Shown: positions 34,575 through 44,114 of the stretch, piece after piece
Numbering within the stretch: the stretch's first letter is position 1
Layout of the letters: every line of letters begins with the position of its first letter
Assembly (NCBI GenBank): GCA_003116995.1
Contig: BDSL01000047.1
Location: 496,001-560,000, forward strand
DNA from: Yamagishiella unicocca
Taxonomy: Eukaryota > Chlorophyta > Chlorophyceae > Chlamydomonadales > Volvocaceae
Length of the DNA: 64,000 nucleotides
Direction of reading: 5' to 3'
Position numbers and translations under genes: made by a program
Notes under the pieces: generated by a model
What the model saw: only the letters and a program-made list of their open reading frames with translations
The model's database searches: none
What the model was told of the DNA's origin: nothing

Positions 34575-34757
34575 GCGTGCTGGCGTGTCATGCCCCGTGT
34601 CCGCCTCCCCGCATAGCGTGTCATGCCCCGTGTCCGCCTCCCCGCATAGCGTGTCATGCCCCGTGTCCGCCTCCCCGCATAGCGTGTCAAGCCCCGTGTC
34701 CGCCTCCCCGCATAGCGTGTCAAGCCCCGTGTCCGCCTCCCCGCATAGCGTGTCATG
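34575..34757. repeat. 33-bp minisatellite
   Basis: About five and a half units containing CCGCCTCCCCGCATAGCG and TGTCATGCCCCG (some CAAG variants). The unit is a multiple of three, so it keeps an apparent frame (CHAPCPPPRIA repeats); this is not evidence of a protein. Confidence 0.85.
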
Positions 34758-34761
34758 CTCC

Positions 34762-34788
34762 TAGGGTTTTAGGGTTTTAGGGTTTTAG
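34762..34788. repeat. Interstitial telomeric repeat (TTTTAGGG)n
   Basis: 27 bp made of about 3.4 exact TTTTAGGG units, directly after the minisatellite. TTTTAGGG is the Chlamydomonas-type telomere unit, so this supports a volvocine source and may mark a repaired break or old chromosome end. Confidence 0.8.
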
Positions 34789-36475
34789 ATAATCTCTTAT
34801 CCATGTCCGCCTCCCCGCATCGCTCCAGTAGCTCTGTGGCTCTGCTGCAATCCAGTCGCTGCTCGCCGTCCCCAGCAGCGTCCCTGCAACCAGCTTGCAT
34901 GCATAGGCGATATGCAAGGCCCGTGACAGCACTTAACAAGCAGGGACTGGTTCGCACACGCTGCCTCCCAACATGCATACTGCGGCCCCCTACCTGCTGT
35001 TCCTTCACACCAGGACCACATACATACAGCGCGCGCGGCGCTGCTACCCAAGCAAATAATGCGAGCAAGCAACTACCTACCTCCTGGTGCACCGCTGCTG
35101 CATGATATCCCGTCACTAGTACTGCTGCTATGAGTACTGTGAGTACTGCTGCTATGAGCAGTACTGCTGCTATGTGCCACGCACCGCTGCGTGCCCGTCC
35201 CGCAGCTACGCTACTCACCTGCTTGCGTGCTTCGATCGCCTCACAGAGGGGCGCCTGGTGATCACTGGACATACGTACCCATAGGTTCAACCCACCTCCA
35301 CAGCAGCAGCGGGCGGAGGTTTATTTGGGACTAGCGCCAAGCTGATTGGCGGGGGCAGCAGCCCAGCAAACTAGCTACGTATGTGTGACTGCTGCTAGCC
35401 AGTGCTAGCTTGTCACCGGCGGCGGGTTGGAGCCGACCAGCGGGGATGCGGGAATTTTTTACATGTTCGCAGCAGCGCCTGGACGTCCAACGAACAACCG
35501 AATACTTACTATTACAACCCTCGTCCGTTCCGCGATCAAGCAACCTCAAGCAACGGTTAAATTGACACTATGAATGACACTCTTCAGGCTTGTCCTCCTC
35601 TCATCCAAACGCATATTCCGCCGATTCGCGAATCCAGACCTATCCAGATACACCCCCCTAATTCAAAGCCGCACCCTTGCGCACTCCTAATCCAAGTCCA
35701 TGCCGCATCACCATTATTGTAGATCGGCGATCATGCTAAGTACTTGTGCATGTGTCGTGCGGCTAATACTATGTGACCTCTTAACAATAAAGAGGCAGCC
35801 GCGGGCGAAAATTGCCATCAGCCGGCATCAGGAGAAGAGCGGCGCTTAGGAAAGGTGACACAGAAAGGCACTCGAAAGTTGCTTGGTGTACGATCGTAGA
35901 GAAAAAAGGAAGCAAGGCCCGTACAGAGACTATACGTTAATCTTAAACCCTCGTTAATCTTAAACCCCACGCAACCTCACGCAACTTGCGTTCCATGCAA
36001 AGTAAGGCGGCCCATGTGCGCTTCAACACTTCCAGGTAGGTGCGTCAACTGCCGCAACGGCATGTGCCAACGACCACGGCGCTTCGCACCAAGCATCGTG
36101 CGGGCGGCCAGTCCAGAAAAGGGATTTGCCATTTGCACAGCAACGACATGCGAATAACATGCGAACTAATGCGAACTTCCAGTACCGGCGGTATAGACCT
36201 AAACTAGCATCACTCCGAACTACACACACGACATTCTTGCAAAGCGGGGCGCCTGCCGCGAATGAACGAACGCAAACTACATTACTATCGCAAATAATAT
36301 ACTGCCGAGCGTTGCTTACGTATTAGTGCCTAAAGCGCTACAGACATCGAAGTAATTCAGCGGTTGCCGACATGCAGACCTGCCTCGTCCCTCCGTCCCT
36401 CACTCTCTCTGTGGGGGCAAACCAGCAGCTGGCTGAGACGCTACGGCAGCGCGCTAGAAACTAGTTAGGGGAGGA
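34789..36475. other. Intergenic, no gene recognised
   Basis: A CTGCTATGAGTACTG-type imperfect repeat lies at 35115-35180. No frame resembles a known family. Confidence 0.4.
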
Positions 36476-39400
36476 TCACAGCAGCCCCGGCGGGTCCGCG
36501 CACAGGCTGGAGTCTTCGGCCAGCAGTTTGCAGTCGGTGGCTTCGTCGGCCCGCCACCTCTGGCTGCAGATGACCACACTGACAGGTTTGCCGGTGGGCG
36601 TGTGGCAGGTGGCATAACACCTGACGGTACGACAGCAGCAGAGTGATGGCGCGCGGGTAATAATGGGGGAGGGGAGAGGGCGGGAGCGAGGGGTTGGTTG
36701 TTTGTGGGCTCGGAAATGGATGGCCAGATAGCTAGACGGGGTGGGTTGCTGCGGGTCAAACCGTTGTGGCAGCAGGCACCTGGCTAATTTGGGCACCCGT
36801 ACGTGCTGTTCGCTCGATCGCCAACTAGATGCGAACATACGTAAGCTCCCTTCCGGGTGTGTATGGCAGCGTGGCTCCCGCACACATGCCTGCTGCGAAG
36901 TCCCGCCGCCATTCTAGGTGTCCATCCATCCGTGGGGGGTTGCACGCACAGCACGGCAAACCGAGCGCGCTGTCCGCACCGCCTGCTTCCTTTCTTCATT
37001 TCCCGTGGACGGAGTTCCCACGGTGGTGCGGGCGTACAGGGGGGAGACCCCCTCAGTTCCCCACCCCCTTAACACACGCTAGGGCTACGCCCAGCGACAC
37101 CATTATTATTCCGCGGCGTGTGCGCAGCGGGGAATTAAAACAAAAGCACACACACGCACACCGGACACGCATGCCTGATGAGGCAACACGCCGCATCACG
37201 CTCGTTGCCGCCCTACACACATCCACCACCCAGCAAGTAAGCTAGCTGTGACGAGTCAGCATGATGAGTCACTCACCAGTTGTCGTACAGGTTGCCGTCC
37301 GCGCCGCACCTCTGCTCCACAGCCACCCGGTCGCATCGAGCTTGCTTGCACCAGCCTGGGCGTGAATGAAGAGAGAGGGGCCGAGGGGGGGAGATGGCAT
37401 CGCGGCGAGATAGCTACAAGTGCAGGGGGGGGGGCGGAAAACTTGCTCCGACCTATCGTGTATGTGTGTCCCTGTGCCAGTATGGCTTGCTTGTTCCAGC
37501 GTTCGGTTGCTTGGCGCAGAAGCCGCAGTTGTGGTCCCAGTCCCAGGTGCCGTATCTTACTTAAAGAGCCGAGTGGAGGTGGTTAGGGCAAATGCAAAGC
37601 CTGCGGGGACTCTTCGTCTTCCTCGCCGAGGAAGATTCCATCTCTCATCATGAGCAACAAACGGGCAAACCACAAAAATCGCGCAACCGCAAAACCAACG
37701 CCAACCGCAAAAACAATGCCAACCACAGCTCGCCCCCGTTAATCCACCAGCAGGGCTTGCTTGCAAAACAGACACATTTAACCCAACACCCACCCACCCA
37801 ACCAACACCCACCAGCAATGTCGTTCGTTGGGTCTTCCTTCGGCGGTGGTGAGGGCGGAAGGGGCATGTCGGGAACGTTCGGGGGGTAGTAGGGCCATGC
37901 GGGTGGTGGCTTCGGCGGTGGAGTCGGCGGCGGGCTGCTGGGCGACGGGCTGGGCGGCGGGCTCGGCGGCGGGCTAGAGGGGAGGCTTGGGGGCGGTGTT
38001 GGAGGTAAGCTGGGTGGCGGGCTTGCCGCGAGGGTGGGCGGCGGGCTCGGGGAAAGGCTGGGCGGCTGGCTGGGCGGTGGGCTGGGGGGCAGGCTCGGGG
38101 GCGGCGTTGGAGGCAGGCTGGGTGGCGGGCTTGCCGCGAGGGTGGGCGGCGGGCTCGGGGAAAGGCTGGGCGGCTGGCTGGGCGGTGGGCTGGGGGGCAG
38201 GCTCGGGGGCGGCGTTGGAGGCAGGCTGGGTGGCGGGCTTGCCGCGAGGGTGGGCGGCGGGCTCGGGGAAAGGCTGGGCGGCTGGCTGGGCGGCGGGCTG
38301 GGGGGCAGGCTCGGGGGCGGTGTTGGAGGCAGGCTGGGTGGCGGGCTTGCCGCGAGGGTGGGCGGCGGGCTCGGGGAAAGGCTGGGCGGCTGGCTGGGCG
38401 GCGGGCTGAGGGGCAGGCTCGGGGGCGGCGTTGGAGGCAGGCTGGGTGCCGGGCTCGGGGGGAGGGTGGGCGGCGGGCTGGGCGGCTGGCTTGGGGGCTG
38501 GCTGGGCGGCAGGTCCGGAAGCTGAGTGGGCGGCAGGTCCGGAAGCTGAGTGGGCGGCAGGTCCGGAAGCTGAGTGGGCGGCAGGTCCGGAAGCTGAGTG
38601 GGCGGCAGGTCCGGAAGCTGAGTGGGCGGCGGGCTGGGGGCCAGAGGTGCCTCGGGCTCCACGGCAGCCAGGCGGCGGCGGTGCAGCACACCCAGATTGG
38701 TTTCGGAGGCGGTGCCGGTGGAGGCGCTCTGCGGGGAAGGGGGGGGCAGCAGGGCAGAGGCAGAGGCGCAGATGGGTACGCGGGGGAGGGAGGGGGCACG
38801 GAGGCGCCGCCCGTGTGTGTCCACCCGCCCGCCCGCCCGCGTGAAGGTATAAGCGCGCTGGGGCCCTCGCCCATCGGAACACGTACTGCTGGTACTGCTA
38901 CGTACGGTACGAACTATTACGACACCAGTCGCGCATGGCGCAACGCTTGGTACCCTCCACCCAGATGCTCCTCCGGCGCCTATTTTCCCCTTCGGTGCCC
39001 TGGTCGGTCCCTGGTCGGTTCTCTGGTCGGTTCTCTGGTCGGTTCTCTAGTTGGTTCTCTGGTCGGTTCTCTGGTCGGTTCTCTGGTCGGTTCTCTGGTC
39101 GGTTCTCTGGTCGGTTCTCTGGTCGGGTCTTCCTCCCTACCCGCAGGTGGACTCCCTCAACCCCACCCTCATATTCGCTCTCGCACTACTCACTCTCACA
39201 CTCACCCGACCCGTAGTCTCCAGTTCGAGCCCGCGGCGCTCCGTCAGAGTAAATCGCGGGGGCGTTGATCCGGTGGCCACCAGCCGCCAGCCGCACACCC
39301 TATCAACCACCCGGGGGGCCAACGGGTCGTCGTCGGCCTCGTGGGTGGCGGAGGTGGAGGTGGCGGAGGCGGAAGTGGCGGAGGTGGCGGAGGTGGCGGA

Positions 39401-42400
39401 GGCGGAAGTGGCGGAGGTGGCGGAGGCGGAAGTGGCGGAGGTGGCGGAGGTGGCGGAGGTGGCGGAGGTGGCGGAGGCGGAAGTGGCGGAGGTGGCGGAG
39501 GCGGAAGTGGCGGAGGTGGCGGAGGTGGCGGAGGTGGCGGAGGCGGAAGTGGCGGAGGTGGCGGAGGCGGAGGCGGAGGTGGCGGAGGCGGAGGCGGAGG
39601 CGAGGGTGGCGGCGACGGCGTCGGCTCCGCTGCTGCTCGGACGGCAGCCCCACATGACAACCGCCTCCGCCAGCGAGTGCAGTACGGCTCCCAGTGGCAC
39701 GTCTGTCGGGGCCGGTAGTTGGCAGGGGTGGGGTAAAAACAGGAAAGTCGGGGAAGTCGGGAAAACTGACATTGGTATTGGTATTGGGTGGTGGCGGCGA
39801 GAAAATCCGGGGGTGGGGTGGGACACGGGGGCATGAGGGCATGGGGCCTTGGGACGCAGTGAGGCAGTTGGGCAGTTGGGCAGTTGGGCAGTAGGGCGGT
39901 AGGGCAGTGGGCAGTGGGCAGTGCGATAATTGGGCTATTGGGCAGTTGCAATCCCCCTTGTGCTTCACCGCGTAGATGCGACAATCCCCCCCCCTGCCGT
40001 AGGGCTCCGCCGCTCCCGGCGCACCCGAGGGTACGACACTCGACCGTTGGCGGTTGCTAACGGAGAAGGCTATGGGATCGTCCAGCAGCACCACGGGCCG
40101 GCCAGCTCCAGGGGCGGCGCCCACTTTGCTCAGTGTCAGTTCGCCTGGTGATCGGGGGCGGGGATGGGGCGGGGGCGGGTAACACGCGCCCTCAATCACT
40201 ATACTCCAGACCAAGGTTTGAAGTGCTAATGAAAAGGCAAAGGGAGAGTGTAGAACCAGTTTCCCTTTGTCCATCCATCGCTGCAGGCCTCCAACCTGCC
40301 TACGCCGTTAGCACCTATTCCTAGTTGTGTCCACGCACACCCACCATCCGCAACTCACCCTTCCATATTCCACTCACACCACACCATACCATCCAACCAC
40401 CCATGCAACCACCCAAGCAACCACCCATCCAACCACCCAACCACCCGGCCACCGTCACACCCTCACCCCATGTCGCCAGGTCCTCGTTGGCCGCCACCTG
40501 GAGGGTCTGCTCGAGCAGCGACACCCGCACGTACTCCAGTCCGCTCCAAAAGGTGTCCATCAAGCGAGCCTCCCTGGCCTCATCAACACCACCGGGGGCG
40601 GAGGCCTCCTGACCTGCAAGCTCCAGGACGCCCGCCAAGGCAAAGGAGATGTCCAGAGGAGGAGGAGGCAGCGATGACGAAGCCGCCGTGCGGCCGCCGC
40701 CGCAGCGCCTGATGCGAGTGGCGGCCAGTGCAGTGGCCCGGCCCCCGGCGGCAGGGTCCTCCTCCACGACGCCGGCGACCCTGCAGGGAGCCCCGGGGGA
40801 GTGGATGGGTGGATGGCATGGGTAGGTGGGGGATGGGGATGGGGATGGGGATGGGGATGGGGATGGGGATGGGGATGGGGAGCTGGGGGGGGTGGGTGTT
40901 TAAGCAGCATGCAGCAAGTGTGCGTGTATCACCCCAACAGCTCGACACAGGGGCATACATGTGTTTGCTTCCACTCCCCCCCCCGGCTGTCGCGGAGCTT
41001 CAGCAGTGCCTCGCACGCACCTCCCACCCCCCCAGGCAGCCAGGCAGGTACACAGCCCTCTACTTGTTGTACCCTGGGCACTACGAGGATGGATCGAGAA
41101 TGGACATCCACTTCCTTTTCCCAAGTCCTTTTCTGAAAGGCGAAGTACGACACTACGCGCCATCTCGTCGCACTCCACACACACACACTCGCATGGCCCA
41201 CAGGTTACTTCAGGAGCACGCCGGATTCGCCGAGCGGGCCGCGGATACCTACTACTACGTCGCCGACTACTACTACGTCTACTACTACCCCTACTACTAC
41301 GCCTTTGACTACCATCCCAAGGCCCCTCAACTCCGTGCCAGTGCACCCCACCCACTCCACCCACCCCCACCAGCGCTCCCACACCGCACGAGCACGCACC
41401 ACCCCCCGGTCCCCCGGGTTTTCCCCCGGTGGGCTCTATGCGCAGACCCGCTTGGGACACCCGGCGTGGTGGGGTGCTCTATGTGAGCCCGCCCGCCGGC
41501 CCCATCGCATCACAGCATCCCACAGCATCCCTTTCTCTCCTCCTCCCCCTCTGTGCCACAGCGTGCCTGCTTGCGTGCATCCCTGTACGGCTCGCTGCAT
41601 TGCCTGCTTGCGCCCTTATGCCACATCTCCGCGTTTTCTTCATCACTTCTTTTCCTTACAACGCATTAATAACTACTCTACCATAGACGCGGCGCGCTCA
41701 CGTGTGTCCCTGCCTTTCCATTCGCCCCGCATGTCTCTCTCGCCCTTCAACCTAACGCTAACGTTCTGCTGCTTCGCCTGGTCCTTCTTCCTCTCCTTTC
41801 CCAGGTCAGTTTCCTCGCATTTGGCATGGGCTGGGATTCCTGTGCCGGGCACTCTGTCTGTTACTGGCATTGCACGCGAAGTTGTCACCTATACCTCTGC
41901 CTTGCGCACTAGGATAGGTAAATAGGTACATAGGCTAGGTAGTTGTAGGTGCTTCGCGCCACGCCTACGCCGCAGCAGCGCGGCGTCGGTTGTTGGGGCG
42001 CAACCGTCTTTCTGGCTATCGGAGCGCTGCGCGGCCGCCGACTACATAATTGGACTTCTGGCTTCTCGTGGACCCAGTCTGGGCTTCTTTCGGTAACTAT
42101 TGGCGCCCCGCACTGACTCCGGATTCCTTGGTCTCCTCGCGCTACGTCTACTTCGCGGCTCAGCTCAGCATTTATAAAACACACACCCCGCGTCGCTGCC
42201 CTTCTGTCAAATACGTTCTCTTTTTCCTTTCTGCAGCCCCAAGACACTGGCTCCACAGGTTTGCCGGTCGTCCATCCCATTGCTCCAGCATGCGCCCGCA
42301 TCCTTGCTGTCCGCCGACCATGCGCCAACTATCTTGTCGTTTATTCGTGTCACCGGTCTCACACACATCCCCCCCCCCCACACACACACACACCCCACAC

Positions 42401-44114
42401 ACATACACACGAGTAACTGATTCTTTTCTATATGCCCTCCCTACCCCCCCACACACACTATTTTGCACCCCGCCCCGTGCATAAACGTTTTTGCAACCCC
42501 CTCCCCCCCCACGCACACACGTTTTTGCAACCCCACCCCCACACACCCACACACCCACCACACACCCACCCACCACACACACACACACACCACGCACTTA
42601 CTCCACGTCGTCTCCTGCCTGCAGCTGGACGCACTCCACACCGCCACCTGAGGCGGAGGGCCCCGTCTGCGAGCAGCAGCCGCCTCGGACCCACACCGCC
42701 GAGCTGCCGCTGGAGCTGTCGCCGCTGCAGAGCGTCGCCGTGTATGCGGGGAGGGGGGCGCGGGGCCGCAGGAGGGGAACAGGGTATTTGATTGCCGGCG
42801 CAGGAGCGGGACAGGGTATTAGATTGGCTTCGGAGCGTTGCGAGGCTGGTGGCCGCATACCCGTCAGACGGGCGCGCGCGCGGAGTGAGCGAGTGAGCGA
42901 GCGAGTGAGCCGCAACTACTACCGGTAATAACCGAGGCAACTGCCCGAGACCTGTGTCGGTCACCAGTGCCGGTAGCGGCGGTAGCTTACCTGGCGGCCT
43001 GGAGGATGAAGCCGCCGAGGTGAGGCAGGGGGCCATGGAACTGGGCGGAGACCACACCGCGCACCAGAACCGCCTGCGGGGGGGGGGTGAAACCGTTGAC
43101 ACGAAACAGACAGGATAGTGGGCGCATGGTCGGCAGACAGCGAGGATGCGGGCGCATGCTGAAGCACTGGGGGGGCCCGCGCAGCAGCGGCGGGAGCCAG
43201 TGGTCGGTTGGGGGCAAAGCTGGGCCAGCAGTCCAGTCACCCTCGTCCAGCCGACGAGGCAGGCGGTGGGTCGGCTAGCTGGGTGCATAGCGGTATGCGG
43301 GCTGCTGCAGCGGTTGGCGTGTTCATCGAAAAATAGCTGGGAGGTGGATGGCGTGTGGCTCATCAGCTGGGAGGCAGGCGGCGTGGGGTCGTGGGCCCGA
43401 GGGGCGCTATCCGAGGGGCGCTACTCGAGGGGCACTATCGACTACTCACGTGGCCGCGGAAGGCGCTGGGCTCGTCGCCTCCGAGGCCTTGCAGCGTGGC
43501 GATGCGGGTGTACGACGGAGATCTCGAGCCGGGACACTGCGAGTCATCGGGGCTGGGGCGGCCCGCGTGGGCGGCCAGGAGCCAGGAGCCTGGGCGGCAG
43601 CCGGGAGGCAGCGAGGCAGCGGGGGCAGCCGCAGGAGCAGCAGCAAGAGCAGAAGCAGCAGAGGGAGCGGCTTGTTGGGAAAGGGCTAGTGAGGATGGCG
43701 GTGGCGGTGGTGAGCGAGCTGGCGCTGAGCGGCAGCCTCAGAGCCATCAGAGCAGTGTAGGAGGCAGGGTTCGTGGGCTCTGCTGGTTCGTAACTATCTA
43801 GCAGCAGCCGCACAGCACAGGTGTACGCGTGCGCCGCCGTGCTAGCTGTTACTAGCGCCAAAGTGGGTTGCACAAACCGTAAGACGACGAGGATGCTGGG
43901 GTTGCTGCCATGACGATTCCATTTGCAATCTAGTACTTAGCCCTTGTCAGCCTCTGAAGCGGCGGTTGCCTCGATGGACGGCATGCAGAAGCGCGGTAAA
44001 GCTGGTGCGACACGCAGCTAGGCGCACTCTCCGCCGCCCCGCTCACGCACGCAGACACGCACCTGCCAGCAGCGCCAGGCACAGGAGAGACGTCGCAGTG
44101 AGCGGGCTGCGCAT
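36476..44114 (-). CDS. Gene D: secreted OB-fold (ExeM-like) / proline-rich / Kazal-like chimera
   Basis: Ten exons with compatible phases: 44114-44063, 43724-43450, 43073-42991, 42724-42602, 40780-40467, 40144 to about 39990, 39702-39206, 38728-37813, 37355-37277 and 36620-36476; about 880 aa. Only the sixth exon's donor is unsettled (39998 as GC, or 39983 as GT). Exon 1 is a signal peptide (MRSPLTATSLLCLALLA). An Ala/Pro linker leads to IATLQGLGGDEPSAFRGH, AVLVRGVVSAQFHG, LGGFILQAA, CVQLQAGDDVEVAGVVEE, WGELTLSKVG and VVLLDDP, the pattern of the OB-fold region of ExeM/NucH-type nucleases. A Thr-Ser-Ala insert interrupts this domain. A stalk follows (five TQLPDLPP and four 36-residue SPPP units), then CKQARC, CGADGNLYDNWCYATC and four more cysteines, resembling a Kazal domain. 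The nuclease catalytic domain is absent. Family names are inferences. Confidence 0.6.
37019..37111 (+). mobile_element. SINE-like element, copy D, in the last intron of gene D
   Basis: Plus strand GGTGGTGCGGGCGTACAGG to CATTATTATT, nearly identical to copy B (stem AGGGGG / CCCCCT). It lies between exons 9 and 10 of gene D, in the opposite orientation to the gene. Flanks share only a weak TTCC-CGG similarity, so the target duplication is unclear. Confidence 0.8.
38990..39126. repeat. 12-bp tandem repeat in intron 7 of gene D
   Basis: About ten copies of GGTCGGTTCTCT, a few with small changes, between the exons at 39206 and 38728. Confidence 0.85.
39344..39605. repeat. Triplet-rich array inside exon 7 of gene D
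   Basis: An imperfect GGCGGAGGT / GGCGGAAGT array on the plus strand. In the spliced frame it encodes Thr-Ser-Ala repeats. The two other minus frames give poly-Pro and Arg-Leu-His runs, and the plus frame poly-Gly. The flanking coding sequence on both sides (VPLGAVLHSLAEAVV and VCGWRLVATGSTPPRFT) fixes the Thr-Ser-Ala frame. Confidence 0.7.
40829..40880. repeat. (GGGGAT)n microsatellite in intron 4 of gene D
   Basis: About eight GGGGAT units. The same large intron also holds a TAC-triplet run (41247-41300) and CA-rich tracts (42370-42600). Confidence 0.85.

Noticed and set aside
34196..34780. 194-codon frame with CHAPCPPPRIA repeats
   Set aside because: The repeat part is a 33-bp minisatellite and the rest is a reversed LINE 3' region.
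37440..37560. Minus-strand piece reading WDWDHNCGFCAKQP near gene D
   Set aside because: It has no acceptor before it and would break the phase between exons 8 and 9, which join directly into CKQARC.
37561..37600. Possible 40-base exon (FAFALTTSTRLF) in gene D
   Set aside because: Good splice sites, but its phase 2 end does not fit any acceptor for the next exon; exon 8 joins exon 9 without it.
40728..41486. Plus-strand frame with GRYTALYLLYPGHYEDGSR and a tyrosine run
   Set aside because: It lies in intron 4 of gene D, which joins perfectly (GTG GA to G GTC) across it, and it runs through GGGGAT and TAC microsatellites. A nested gene is not excluded but is unsupported.
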